Assembly (NCBI GenBank): GCA_012932295.1
Contig: JAAONU010000019.1
Span: 20,407,908 to 20,471,907, forward strand
DNA from: Cyclina sinensis
Taxonomy: Eukaryota; Mollusca; Bivalvia; Venerida; Veneridae
Direction: 5' to 3'
Length of the DNA: 64,000 bases
Position 1 is the first letter of the stretch, and each line of letters begins with the position of its first letter. The notes beneath the pieces were generated by a model that worked only from the letters and a program-made list of their open reading frames with translations, ran no database searches and was not told where the DNA came from. Of this stretch, positions 46,976 to 59,277 are shown piece by piece. A program made the translations under genes and the position numbers.

Positions 46976-47915
46976 TTATATCAATATGGTCAATATTTAT
47001 TCGTTTCAAAGAATTCAAAACTGACATATAGAGGATATTTGTTTGTTTTGATTAGATATGGAATATATCTCATCGTGAAGTGATACAATTAAATATTTTC
47101 ACGAGCGCGTAGCGCGTACAAATTCTATTTATTTTATGCTAATACCAATAACCTTTTAGAACTGTTTCTTTGCTTACACGCGTATGAATACATGATCGTG
47201 AATCTCAAACTTCAATACACAGTCCGCCATCTTGAATTATGCATGACACATAGAAACGTGTTGCATCATAACGATTTATTTAGTCTACATCTAATCACCA
47301 AACAAATCATAGAAATAAACAAAGATCTTCCTGCATATTCTTCTTCATTTTCCTTCTTTTACTATCCACATTTAGCTGCTTACAGGGCATTCATATAAAA
47401 TATGCGGCCTGTGCAATGACGAATCAAACTTCAGCGCCAATGCAGAGGTTCATCCTAAATAAATGCCCTTACAAGATCTAGATTCTTCCATAGGTTGATC
47501 AAGAATCAATTCACGTCATCACATTTTCAAATAGCATAAATCCAGTGTATTCAATTTAAGATTTCACGTACAATGCCATCCTGTGTTTATGTCTAGGGAA
47601 ATAAATTGTTTGCCTACGTATGTGACATATACTCAACGAAATGGCATAGGATTCTCGAAATGGGATCGGTCTGTTGTACTAGTATACATACAATGGCTCT
47701 TTAAAAGTCGGACTCTGGATTTTATGTTAGAATTATTTTTATATCTTTTAATTTACTTGTAAAATTTCAAATTGTGGTTACTGAAAAGTAGTTCGGCACA
47801 GTGACTGATATAGAATCTATTTCACTGATAGAACTTGGTATTTCATTAGTTAGCATAAAATAAATAACAATATCTCTCTTTTCATGTTGCAGGTGCAAGT
47901 CAATTTCGATGTAAA

Positions 47916-49586
47916 ATGGTGGCAAATTTATCAAAGTCAACGACTGAGTCCGCTATTGGACCTTCCTGGACAATTCGAAATGGTAAAAAATCGATTGGAA
48001 TAGTTTTATTGTTAAATGTTTGCTTTGTAATAGTTTATTGGATGCTTAAATCGAACGCCATTAAACCACTGAAAATAGAAGAGGATCTTGAAAAAAATTG
48101 TTATTCAAGTCCGGAGGAAAATCTTCAGACTCAGTGTTCACGAGTTGTGACCCCTGACGTATACGGCATGACTAGCACCGCACTGTCAAACATTACTACG
48201 ATTATCTCCGGACCAGGAAGCATAAGAGTACACATTGTTACGCTTGATAAAAAGCATAGGTCAAAATCGAATGGTGGAGATATTATAACTGTTTTTGCGA
48301 AACAACACAAAAAAGATGGACGCGTCCCCGGCACTGTTATAGATCATAAAAATGGTACATATACAGGTTTCATCAAGGTTTACTGGCGTGGACACACAGA
48401 TGTTTATGTTAAATTAGCGTCATCAATACAAAATACATGTCTCAGACTCAAAGCTCTTCAGAAATATGGCAATATAGTTTACACACTGCCAAATCCTTAC
48501 GGACTGAATGGTATGTTTATCAAAAACGATACAGTGGAAAAGACACCCTGTAATACAAATAATTTTATACATGGTAGTATGCACGTTTGCAATTTTACTG
48601 CATTGAACGGTGGTATGTCGTGGTTTTGTGGACGTCCGAGCAAGAAGAACCTTACCTGTGCTCACCTTACTTCCTTCCTTCATGGACCTTTTAGTCTTCC
48701 TGTTGATACAATAAATGAGGAGGATAAAATCCAAGACCCGGGCCACGGAATGTTCAGAACCGTTACGACAGTTAAAATCAGATCCGCATCGAAAAGACAT
48801 GCATTACTATATTGCAAAGAAAGGAGTCCATTAGAGTCATGGACGGAATCAGCACCAAGTGGGTATTTTGTTAACAGAAGTTGGGTACCTGCAAACTGTC
48901 AAACATCTCTCAAACATACAATTTATAATTATAGACTGTGTTTGGAAAACAAAACAATAATAATGCTTGGAGACTCGACAGTGAGACAATACGCAAACTT
49001 CTTTATAGAGAAAGTGTTAAATCTAGTAAGTAACATGAAAAATGGATTAACGTTCGGTCCAAACTTGAAAACTTATCATGGAAAAAACACTTATACAAAT
49101 TATGGAATAACAATTATTTACAGAAAACAAGCCATGCCACTGCACCATGCCGGACGCGAAATCCCAATCAGAAATATTGAGTCTTTTCCACAGTTTTTGC
49201 AGTCTTTGGCAAGGAGTGATATAATCAGCAGTTCTATGATAATACTTTTAAATTACGACGCACACTTTTCTGCTTTCCCTCCCGTAAAATACCGCGAGCG
49301 TCTGAGACATCTGGCTAGTGCAATTAAGCGATTTCTGGAAAGAAAACCTTCAGCGAAGATTTTTTTCAAAGGCCCGTCCGTGTGTATTTTGAATTCCAAA
49401 TGGTGGGATCCACATATTTCGTTGTTGTTTGGGGAAATTTTGAAAGAAGAATTTGCTGACATAATGCATAGTGTAGTTTATTTGAATGTGTGGGATATTG
49501 CTGTCGCGCATAATGTAGAAGACGTGCACCCACAGGGCGACGCTTTAATGAGTCAGATTCATCAGTTTATGTCATTTTTGTGCTGA
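47916..49586 (+). CDS. NXPE-family protein (neurexophilin-like plus PC-esterase domain), copy A, intact
   Basis: 556 residues in one coding exon, close to the usual length of vertebrate NXPE proteins. Residues 26-44 form a single membrane anchor (IGIVLLLNVCFVIVYWML) after a short polar N-terminus, typical of type II Golgi proteins. Residues ~75-240 are a neurexophilin-like beta-sandwich region (SGPGSIRVHIVTLDKK, GTYTGFIKVYWRG, VYVKL). A cysteine-rich link follows (NTNNFIHGSMHVCNF, MSWFCG). The C-terminal half is a PC-esterase (SGNH-like) domain with LGDSTVRQ (Gly352-Asp353-Ser354, Ser as nucleophile) and NVEDVHPQG (Asp536, His538) near the end. Family members are thought to act on glycans or glycan O-acetylation in the secretory pathway; the substrate here is unknown. 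There are many N-glycosylation sequons. A TATA promoter lies 1.1 kb upstream and AATAAA at 49623. Confidence 0.93.
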   Translation: MVANLSKSTTESAIGPSWTIRNGKKSIGIVLLLNVCFVIVYWMLKSNAIKPLKIEEDLEKNCYSSPEENLQTQCSRVVTPDVYGMTSTALSNITTIISGPGSIRVHIVTLDKKHRSKSNGGDIITVFAKQHKKDGRVPGTVIDHKNGTYTGFIKVYWRGHTDVYVKLASSIQNTCLRLKALQKYGNIVYTLPNPYGLNGMFIKNDTVEKTPCNTNNFIHGSMHVCNFTALNGGMSWFCGRPSKKNLTCAHLTSFLHGPFSLPVDTINEEDKIQDPGHGMFRTVTTVKIRSASKRHALLYCKERSPLESWTESAPSGYFVNRSWVPANCQTSLKHTIYNYRLCLENKTIIMLGDSTVRQYANFFIEKVLNLVSNMKNGLTFGPNLKTYHGKNTYTNYGITIIYRKQAMPLHHAGREIPIRNIESFPQFLQSLARSDIISSSMIILLNYDAHFSAFPPVKYRERLRHLASAIKRFLERKPSAKIFFKGPSVCILNSKWWDPHISLLFGEILKEEFADIMHSVVYLNVWDIAVAHNVEDVHPQGDALMSQIHQFMSFLC

Positions 49587-49622
49587 TTGTAAATTCTGCT
49601 TATGCAGTTATAAATGCTGTGA

Positions 49623-49628
49623 AATAAA
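49623..49628 (+). promoter_or_regulatory. polyadenylation signal of NXPE copy A
   Basis: AATAAA in GTGAAATAAAATGAC, 37 bp after the stop codon. It is conserved in copy B. Confidence 0.7.
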
Positions 49629-50030
49629 ATGACTTGAAATATCAATTCAATGTTCAGTGTAGTCCCTAACACAAACGGATTTCATGCAATCTGACTTATT
49701 ATTCGATAAAGACGAAAACAAGAATTATCTTATAATTTATCAAGGTCTGTGTATGCGATGTAAAACCCTAACAATAATATGGCAACAGAGTCTTTATAAA
49801 TATTTCAAATATGTAACCCATTAACTATCGTCAATACCTGATACATTTTGTGCATTTCACAATACGCTATCTATGAACAAAACAATAAACAAGTGGTTAC
49901 TTATTTTTAAATGTTGAATAGAACATTGGTTAGGTGTTTAAGGAAATAAGAACCGAGATAAAACTGTTATCGAAAATCAAACAGTAACACTCATTTCCGA
50001 TGTGTATAGCAATAAACGCAGTTTCTTACT

Positions 50031-50254
50031 GTCCGTTCGTCCGTCTGTCCTGTAAAATCCTGTCCTCGTTTCATCTCCAAAACCGCTTGAGGGATTTCAT
50101 TGAAACTTAACAGGAGTGTTTGTCACCAAGTCTAGTTGTGCATATTGTCAGGAGATTCCGCTCAATTTATTTTTGGCAGAGTTATGGGCACTTAGTCATT
50201 TTTTTGCTCTAAAATCTGGTCCTCGATTCATTTCCAAAACCGCTTGAAGGATTG
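50031..50254. repeat. dispersed repeat at the junction of the two duplication units
   Basis: It starts GTCCGTTCGTCCGTCTGTCC. It has CAAAACCGCTTGAGGGATT and again CAAAACCGCTTGAAGGATT about 140 bp later. It belongs to the same style of repeat as those at 33.1 and 37 kb. It lies exactly between unit A and unit B. Confidence 0.65.
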
Positions 50255-51770
50255 ATAATTTGATCGCCGCCATTATAAATGCCACTTGACCCGTCCGCCA
50301 TTAAAGGTCTGCTAATACCTGGTTACTATGCTTAGGTTCCGTATAACTTTGTATAACTTTAGCACGTTTCAAGGTTACATCCTGCCTTTAACATAATAAA
50401 TTTGGCGTTGACGATTTGACCCAATTTTTAGACATTTTTATTATTATTGTCAAACCGTCATCGCCTATCAAAAATTTTCTCGTATCTCTTCGACATGTCT
50501 GATCAGTTGGACTAACACTGCCTTATATCGTGTGAATTTTGATTCAGAATTAACATCATTTAATTGTATTATTATTATAGATGTATCATTCCAGACTTGA
50601 ACATGTTATTAACTTTGTCTAAATATTACGTTTCCTGAACCTGGTGGTCATACACATTCGAAAGAATGAGACGCGGCAAAATCCGTGAATAAAAAAAAAT
50701 ATAACGTACAGTTACACGCTTCATTATAATAATTCATTGTTATGTAAATCTTGATCGAGACAGAAGCTCATTACGTCTTTAATTTTCTTACAAGTTTATT
50801 ATAAAACTCATTTTGAAAGCACTGTTCTCCTTTACGAAAACTTAAACTATGATCTCAAGTAAAAACTCTGAAAACGAAATTAAACATCTCGCTAAACAAG
50901 TGCAAGTTCACTCTGTTTTAACTAAAACCCCTTTTATTTTTTGATAAAGATTCAAAGAAAAGTTGACAATAAAGCTACATCATTTAGCTATTCTGTAATA
51001 GTGACACTCTCTTTTGTCTTTGGCGGTGTTCTGTGGTGTAAGGAATGTGGTTACGTAATGTAGCGCTGACATATTTTGGATTCGTTCTGATAAGTCACCA
51101 TTAATTGTTATTGTCAAAAGCTTTAATTTGAGAAAAATACCTTAAAGTTGCAAAACATGGTCATTATTTGTGAATTAAGAAATAAAGATTCTTCCTTACA
51201 AGAAAGACATTCAAAAACTTACAAAATTTAGCATCTAGGTTTTGTAGTGTGGTTCTCCTTCGTTTAAAAAAATCTATACTTTATTTCTTGCATTTCGGAA
51301 ATCTGTTTTTGAAAAGAATGGGTATTTTCATGAGTTTGTGCATGCAGAAAAAAAGCAGTAGCTCCAAGGCACAAGTTTGTAAAATATTCATCTTAGAAGA
51401 ATACATTTGCTTAATCTTCTTTTATCATTATTTACATAATTATTGTTATTATTTCTTGTACTAAGAAAAAACGAGATAATTATGATATCTATATACATGA
51501 TGTAACTGTTCCATTTTAGTCCTTTATTTCAGATAGATACATGCACTTCTTTAAAGCGGGTTTCTGTGCATTTTATGATGAAATAAAAGTAATAAATCTA
51601 CGGAGGAATATCGCAAGAACTTTACTTAACAATTCAAGAGTTTTGAGATGTCAGCAAAAAACATTAACAATTATACTTTTTTTCGGTTAGAAGATCATGG
51701 GACGGATATTTGATGAAAATAAATGTTTCATGTGGTATATATAATAATTTTTAAATAAATATACTGTCTG

Positions 51771-51782
51771 AAAGTATACTTT
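51771..51782. repeat. LINE target-site duplication, left
   Basis: AAAGTATACTTT, a perfect 12 bp palindrome, repeated at 54820-54831. Unit A carries the single empty-site copy. Confidence 0.9.
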
Positions 51783-54700
51783 AGTTTAAACATATTTTAT
51801 TATCAAGATAATAATTATAAGAGATGATGTACAAACAATTATCAAACACAAAGTTATCAAGATAAATGGATTGAATCGAAAGCTTAATAGCTTATTGTGA
51901 TTCGCACCAAGCAATATTAAGTGTTGGTACTAAATATGACGATTTCCACATTTGATAAAGAAAAAATTTACAAAATGACCGAAAAAGTAAATATGTTGAA
52001 ACATAAATAATATAAATCAGAATTGTATAGGTGTTGAAAAAATAACAAAACACAAAAACAAATTGGAGCTAACTGGGAGGCTTAAGTCAATGTGAGTAAA
52101 TAAATTCATAACCTCAGTCGAATCTGTTAGATTTTTCAAATGAATATAGTTATGAACTACAAGAAAAATATTTTCATTCATTACATCTGATAATGATACA
52201 TTTCCAAACAGAATAGTTGAGAGAGAAACGCTACAATATTGGTTTAAAGTGTTAATCATTATTGCTCTAATGGCATTATACTTTCGGCAGTGGAGGAAAT
52301 AATGAGCCACTGTTTCATGCTGCCCACAAGTACAAAGCGGAGAAGGGACGATATTTTTTGTGAAAAGGTCATCGGAAAATGAACTACAATTGGTTAGAAG
52401 ACGATTATGTAGAATCTGGCATCTCCTCATTCCGAAATAAAAATATGGAGGAACGTTATTTGATGTCGTAAATAGTTGTCTTTTGAAAGACGAAACTGAT
52501 GGTGCATTTCTTACTGACAATGAAAGGTCATTAAAGGCCCTGGTAGTTGGAGGGAGAAAAGATTCTTGGTAAAGTGTAGTTCTAGCTCTTGGTACTCGGT
52601 AATCATCCCGATTGCGTAGCAGATAGTTTTCATTTTGGGCGGGTGCCGGAAGTAAGTCAGATAAATAGGCCGGAGTAAGATTATTTTTCATTTTGTAGAA
52701 AAGTAAAAGCTTGTGCTTTTGGCGTCTGGACTCTAAAGTATCCCATCCAATTTCGTCTATAAGTTTACGTGGAGAAACAAGTTTTGTTGCACCAGTGACT
52801 ATACGGGCGGCCTCATACTGAACTTTTTCAAGGGTGTTTTTTTGTTCGTTTGTACAGTTATCGAAAACAACGTCTCCATATTCTAAGATTGGCCGAAATA
52901 TATATAGTTTCTAGTGATCGCCGATCAAGAACAAATTTGACTTTACGCATTGTGTTTATATGTTGATAAGCTTTTTCCACTATATGATCTATGGGGGTGT
53001 TCCTTTTTAAGTTGTTTGAAAAGTAGAGACCAAGATGCTTATGACTCGTAACTTCCTGTACTTCAACATCATTCATATAGAGTGTTGGGTGGGAATCTTG
53101 ATTCAGTCTGCGTGAAAAGATAAGAGACTCTGTTTTCCGCGGGTTAAATTTTACTAGGCATTGAGATGCCCAGTTATAAATTTTCAGCAAGTCAGAGTTT
53201 AGTGTTTCTGCAGCAGAACCTGGATCGTCCACCGCGAGATAAAGACTGGTATCGTCTACAAAAAGACGTATGTTTGCATTTAATCTCAACAACAATATCG
53301 TTAATAAAGATAAGGAAATGAAGCGGCCCTAGAATTGATCCTTGAGGAACACCGGCTCGAATATATGCCCAATCCGATTTTGCACCAGGAATAACGACTC
53401 TTTGCTTCCTATCGGTAAGATAAGATGAAAACCAGTGGAGAAGTCTGCCCGAAACACCAAATCGTTTTAGCTTATGAAGAAGTCCTGAATGCCATACCAC
53501 TGATATCACAGAACACAGCCCTGACCTCCTTTCCAGAGTAAATCACCTCTGTGAAAAAGTTATACAAATAAGCTAACTGATTAGTGGTAGAATCACCTGA
53601 CACGAAACCAGACTGAGCAGAAGTTAAGAGATCATGTGTGTTAATGTGATTATAGGCATGCTTGAAGACTATTCTTTCGAAAACTTACCTATTGTACATA
53701 GAAGTGAAACTGGACGGTAATTTCCTGGTGAAGATCTGTCTCCCGATTTAAAAATAGGCGTGACGTGTGCTTTTTTCCAGGATTCTGGAAAGTGAGATGT
53801 GCGTAAGGATTAGTTAAAAAGATCAGATATAGGAGATGATATTTCGGTAGATAACTCTTTTAAAATCCTGTTATTAATAGCGTCTGGTCCTGGAGCTTTT
53901 CCCACGGTCAAGGATTCGAGAATTACTTCAGTCTCATCTTGAGATGTAACTATTGCTTCCAAAGCGAACGGCGGACTTTCTTCTTGGTCAAGAGCAGGAG
54001 CATTGTCATCGTTTAGGATGGTTTGGTCACGAAAGAAATTGGTCAAAATATTAGCTTCTCGTCATCAGCAGATTCACAATCATGTTGAGGTACTGGGATT
54101 GTTGAAGAGCTGTTTGAAGGTTTTATGAAAGATTTTAAGCAGGACCACCAGGACGAAGATGAATGTGATACACTTTTCAGGTTATCTACTAGTTTCTGCA
54201 TATAATTATTCTTAGCCATCCTAATCTCAAATACTATCATATCGCGCAAGGTTCTAAACTTGCCCCAGGTAGCCTACGTGTTTGATTGCTTAGCCTTTCT
54301 ATACGCTCTACGCCTACGTCTAATAAGAAGTTTTAAATGTGAAGTTATCCATGGAGGTTTGCTTGGACGAACAGTCATGTACTTGTTTGGGATACATAAT
54401 TTGGAGTTATTTAGAATGACATTTGTTAAATTAGTAGCATATGTATTTATGTTTTGGTCTTTAACGTCGTTCCATTGGACAGTTGCAAAATTCTCTCGGA
54501 GAAGCTGATAGTTACCTCTTTCAAAGAGCCAGATATGTCTTTTAAATATTTCTTGTTTTGGCTTCTTGAACGTAAGAAGACAATAGACAGGACAGTGGTA
54601 ACGTACTGATTGATCAAAACAAGGTTCACCCACTCCTGACTGGCTTATTACTGATGGGTTACTTGTAAGTATTATGTCAATAAAAGAATAAGAATTGTCT

Positions 54701-54819
54701 GTAAAGTGTGTAGGCTCAGATATGCACTGGACAAGAGAGAATTGTTGACAGAGTGCTTTTATTTTCCTTGCTGAACTTTGGTTGCTCAAGTTTAAGTTAA
54801 AGTCTCCTGTGATGACGAT
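51783..54819 (-). mobile_element. 5'-truncated non-LTR retrotransposon (Jockey/CR1/I type), inactive
   Basis: The element is on the minus strand. Going 5' to 3', it starts inside the AP-type endonuclease (VITGDFNLN, then HFTDNSYSFIDIILTSN, 54800-54274) and passes a linker (54249-54043). The reverse transcriptase follows: VGKAPGPDAINNRIL, PESWKKAHVTPIFK, FCDIS, GVPQGSILGPLHFLIFINDI and RLFVDDTSLYLAV, from 54046 to about 52858. A C-terminal region ends at 52017 and includes the zinc-finger-like CTCGQHETVAHYFLHC. The frame is broken at several places, for example before 53509 and between NDI and the VDD motif near 53280. The clade cannot be fixed by eye. No poly-A tail was seen at the 51783 end. 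Confidence 0.9.
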
Positions 54820-54831
54820 AAAGTATACTTT
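54820..54831. repeat. LINE target-site duplication, right
   Basis: The second copy of AAAGTATACTTT. Downstream sequence resumes the match with unit A (TTGGATTACAG against TTGGATAACAG). Confidence 0.9.
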
Positions 54832-55337
54832 GGATTACAGATATGCGGCAGAAAGCATGGAAGAAGTAAGTAAGTGACTAGCAAAGGATGAGGATGTGCA
54901 CAATCTAAACAAATTCAACGTAATTCTAAATTTAATGATCAGTATTTTATTAACAAGATTTTTGAAAATATGACCATAAACGGTAAAAAATAGAAGTAAT
55001 AAACCAAACATATTGCAAAGATATAAATAACATAATTGAAATCAATCTGTACCGTTATGCAAACAATGACTTCTTGGAAAAATGCAATCAAATAACAGTA
55101 ACATTTTATGTGTAATATCAAAGCTTTGTCAGCTCATGTCAATAATAATAGTATTGTTTCATATGCTAAGGTAATTATTAAATATCTAAGTATCATTGTA
55201 TGTGTACATAGTCACGGGCCTTTGTTTAGCTGTATTACATGTATATAAATGAGCAATATTTACAAATTTGTATAAAATCTGTAAGTGGCATTTTTACTAG
55301 ATATTACAGCTTTTATATAAGACTAGTTTCACTTACA

Positions 55338-55445
55338 CAGATAAACATACTAAATTAACAGGATTAATATGTACAGATAAACATACTAAATTAACAGGAT
55401 TAATATGCACAGATAAACGTACTAAATTAACAGGATTAATATGAG
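55338..55445. repeat. 36 bp minisatellite, three units (unit B)
   Basis: The same unit as at 42812-42955 with one copy fewer. Confidence 0.85.
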
Positions 55446-55448
55446 TTT

Positions 55449-55589
55449 CTAAGAAGGACATACATTTACAACTTGCATTTTATAAAGTTTTAATCTGTCT
55501 ATTGTCTTGTTACTGTGGCTTTTCTCAGACTCCTGAAAGACTCGCATCTGCTCCTGCAGTGCTGCAATGTCATCATGAAGGTTAATTTG
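55449..55589 (-). pseudogene. terminal exon copy of the coiled-coil gene, frameshifted
   Basis: Acceptor TCTATTTCAG and the start of the helix (QINLHDDIAALQEQM) are identical to unit A. One base is missing near 55493 (AATCTGTC against AATCCTGTC). This replaces the last four residues with a longer tail ending at a TAG at 55451-55449. The matching first exon is absent from unit B, so the copy is cut off from its start codon. Confidence 0.6.
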
Positions 55590-56786
55590 CTGAAATAGAA
55601 AATAGTATTTGCATTTTAATTACTTTTCAATTCATACTTTTAATTAAGCATTTACACTCCGTGTTTGGTCGCTTAAGTATAAAAGAAATGTATTTTATAT
55701 TTCGAAATCCTTATTGTATTTATTAATAAGACATTGGAAATCAGCGGTCAGCTTTTTGTCATAGAAAGACGATGGAATAAATGAGAGTGGCATATTTTAT
55801 CAATTTATTACGCTAACTGCTTACATTTTTTCAGTTTTTTTTGCAGTTTTACTCAGTTTCATTTTACATGTTTAAAAGTTGCGCCTGCGTATTTCGCACA
55901 AAAAGGGGTGTGCATAAAAGTAAGAATGAGTATAGACAAGTAAGAAATAAGGATGCGTAAAGATAAGAAAGGATGCATAAATGTAAAAAAAGAAGTAAGG
56001 ATGCGTAAATATAAGTAAAGCGAAGAAAAATAAGTAAAAGGGAGTAATGAAAGTAAATAATTAATGCCATTATCATTTGCATGAATATTGAACGTGTGGA
56101 TTATTTAATTGTTCGTCCTACTTTTTTCTTGTAACTGAGTGATCTGCAAACTCGTTACAAAAGTGTGTTCAAGTTTTTGAGTTTATTTCAGTAATTTCTC
56201 ATTTACACATAATCACAGGGGACAACATTCATAAAAAAAAATATTGTCAAGTATAGATTAATAAATGATAAGCAATTCAGTGTCAACAATATGAACTAGT
56301 GGTATGAGTGTTTTCACACGTTCCGTGATGTGTGAAATACAGTAAAATACTCAGTATGTGTTTCAACATTAGGGCGTAAATCTCCACGTGATACTCGGAT
56401 TGCGCAAACAGGATGCTTGGATGAGTGTTTATTTTGACCTTTTCTTTGACAATGTTACTAAGGGCACCCGCTTATTTCAATTCACAATCAACGACCAGGA
56501 TTTTCTACCTACGACCAAAACAAATAGTTCTATCGATTCAAACATTTAAAACAACATTTACATATTTCAAAGCTCAGTGATCATTTATCAATATAGAAAT
56601 TGCCAAATTCAATCAAAGGATCTGTCAATTTCAGTTTATTTATCGTCGGTACCGGTTGCCCATATGTCTGACGCCCCTGCAGAGATTAGTTATTTACTGT
56701 TTTGGGGTATTGTGCAAGATATAGAAAGCATCCCATTCCAGAGACACCCCTGGTTCTTTTGCATGCTCAGTGTACAGCACTGATAT

Positions 56787-57750
56787 ATGGAATGTTATTT
56801 CAGTAAAAAATATACAATGTCTGCATACTGTTACAATTTACTTATTGACACTGCTATTGTGCTTACTTGTATAGTCATTATGCATGCTGGCACCTTCACC
56901 ACGCTTGCTGACAATGATACCATGCTTTCTAGAAATAACAATGTGTATCATGTTTAGACCCTGATGTCTATATGATAATTTCATTTAACTGAGTGACAGT
57001 GCAATGTGTAATGATTGATACTTCAATATTGCTTTGTTACAATGCTCCCAGAACAAATTGTACTATGTGGCCACACAATATGAAAAATGTAATCAGCCAC
57101 TAAGCAGGTTAAAATAAGTATACTGTCAACTGCAAAACTGCACGTGACATTTTGGTACCAGGGAGCGCACGTTTGGTTTGAAGTTTTTCTCAAAAGATAA
57201 CGGAAATCTCCGGCCTATGACGATATTTAATTAGCTGTTGCCTAAACCATTACCCATCAGTTAGATCTATATACATATTCGGATATTCTTGCATCTTTCC
57301 GACAAATAAATATTCAAATTACGGAAAAACACGACTACTTGAACATAGCGCCCCCTTTTTAAAAATTTGACTTACAATTTTGAATTGACATTATGCTTAT
57401 TTCTATTTTGCCTAGTGCCTGATGACATTTTCTATGTTGGTTGATTACTTCGTGTATTTTGTTCTTAGATGCATAACAAATGAGCCATGATAACCACAGC
57501 ATGATGAAATATACCATTATGCTACATTGAAGTGTCATTCAGTCAACGAAAAAATTATATAGGGATCATGGTCTAAAAAGCATACAAGTTGCAACTTCCG
57601 GCAAGCCTGGTATCATTGTCAACAAGCGTGATGAAAGTGCCAGCATGCATAATGGCGGTACCCGTAAGCACTAAGCAGTGTCAGTGAATAAATTGTAACA
57701 GTAAGCAGGCATTGTGTAATTTTTACCTAAATAACATTCCATACTGATAC
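56787..57750. mobile_element. inverted repeat pair, arms about 150 bp
   Basis: 56787-56935 and the reverse complement of 57603-57750 match at roughly 85% by eye. Shared blocks include ATTATGCATGCTGGCAC and TGTTACAATTTA. The left arm also exists in unit A (about 44730-44880) but the right arm does not. Between the arms lies AT-rich sequence with no gene. Confidence 0.7.
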
Positions 57751-57752
57751 AT

Positions 57753-57905
57753 GGGACCTCGGTTTAACGTCTCATCCGGGACCTCGGTTTAACGTCTCAT
57801 CCGGAAGAGTATTAGTAATGTTAGTAGAGGAACGAGGGATCGATCTCGAGACCCCTCGGTTACCAGTACAGTGCGTTACCACTGGACCGCTGATCCGCTC
57901 AGCAT
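57753..57905 (-). mobile_element. second tRNA-derived SINE family, with duplicated 25 bp head
   Basis: On the minus strand GCGGTCCAGTGGTAACGC (A box) and GGTCTCGAGATCGATCCCTC (B box) form a tRNA-like promoter, different from the family at 730 and 31 kb. The 25 bp GGGACCTCGGTTTAACGTCTC plus ATCC is present twice in tandem (57753-57777 and 57778-57802). Confidence 0.65.
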
Positions 57906-59277
57906 TCATGGATCCACAGTGTGACCCTTAAATCTTACAACAATAGGTTTTATCCACACACATAACCACGTGCTCTCTTGTTATACGTGTTTGTTATTAA
58001 AATATAACTGCACTTCTTTGTTAAATCATGCAAACGTGAGTGGTCAGGGATTCATTAATATCTTTCTAAGTACCATGGTATATGTGAAAGTGTTTGTTTT
58101 CTAATGTTCTGTGTAGCGCAGTGATACAAAGTCATTGTTAATTTTAGAATATGTTTTATTCATCGTCTGCTGGCCTACTCATGTGTGTTCCGGTCATGAG
58201 CTGGCTTAGTCATGCAACGATTTAGTTTGATTAGAAAGCAATAAGCGCTATCGTTTAATATTTTGGGACCGGCGACTGTTTTGCCTTAATTATTTATTCA
58301 TCTGGTTATACTTACATAATAAAACGAATGACACAGTACGAAAATCGTGTGCGGCACGAGAAACTTTAAAAGATGTGCATTCAAAGAAATCATCCATCAG
58401 TTTTTGTAAACTGATTTTTAAAGAGCACAGCACGAGGCTAGGTCGGACATTATGCAAAAATATCGTATTGGGTGAGTGGATGCTTTGGTGTGCCAAATTC
58501 AGAAACTGTCTAAATTCTGTGTGGAATCGTGAAAAAAGTATTTAAAGTTTAAACTGAATCGATTAAAAAGCGCTTAAAGGAGGGGAGGGGCGAGAATTTT
58601 ACTCGGTGTAGTACTCTGGAAGACAGAATGCAGAGCGACTCTCTTCCTTTTAAATATTCACTGAAAGAGTTTCTCAGAGTGATATTATGACAATACATAT
58701 AAAGAATCAGACGACCAAGTTCAATCACGTGACCTATCGTAGCACGTGTTTGGATTAAATGTATTCATATAATTACAGGTAAGATACGGATTTTAATGTA
58801 TTTTCCACTCACAAATTCATCAGCTGTATTACGCTGAAGACAATGATAAATATCTATCAAAGTATAAAAATGGAAACGTTACGACTATTACTTAAAGCTT
58901 GTTTTCTTCATTAAATTAACGAGAAGTCGAAATACCATTTAGAAAACAAAATTGTTCGTTTCTATACGCCTTGAAAACGGAAGAAAAAGGTTTTTGACCT
59001 AGCAGAATTCTAACCCATGCTAGGCATACCATTGTGCCGCGGCACTATATATTTCTAATATACATGTGATGATATTAAGTCAGTCGCGGGACGGTATAAA
59101 ACGCTGACATGAACCGCTGACACTATACGGAATAAGAGGGAAACGCTAAACTGGCTAAAAATAAATTTAGTTATTATGGCATATGAAAACAACCCAATGA
59201 TTCTTATTTGTGATGACTTTGACATGCAGGATATTTTACTGAATCAAATAAAAATTTTCATAACCAACCTAGTCATT
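57906..59277. other. unit B sequence unrelated to unit A, upstream of NXPE copy B
   Basis: AT-rich sequence. There is no clear gene. A 47-codon plus-strand frame (MAYENNPMILICDDFDMQD...) starts at 59179 and runs into the region shared with unit A; it may be chance. It holds the putative TATA box at 59095. Confidence 0.4.
59095..59101 (+). promoter_or_regulatory. TATA box of NXPE copy B
   Basis: TATAAAA in GACGGTATAAAACGC, 286 bp before the start codon. The surrounding sequence does not match the promoter of copy A, so the two copies are probably regulated differently. Confidence 0.35.

Larger units (their letters stand above)
38369..50030. repeat. tandem segmental duplication, unit A
   Basis: It starts TTGATCGCCGCCATTATAAA and ends GTGTATAGCAATAAACGCAG TTTCTTAC. 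Long blocks match unit B in the same order: 38369-39276 with 50255-51178, 41705-43840 with 51180-51782 plus 54832-56340, 44286-45000 with 56341-57030, 46976-47027 with 59278-59330, and 47862-49915 with 59331-61365. Unit A has extra sequence at 39277-41704, 43841-44285 and 47028-47861. Confidence 0.9.

Noticed and set aside
48131..48800. antisense frames within NXPE copy A (and the same in copy B)
   Set aside because: Long only because the sense strand is coding; no independent motifs or splice signals.
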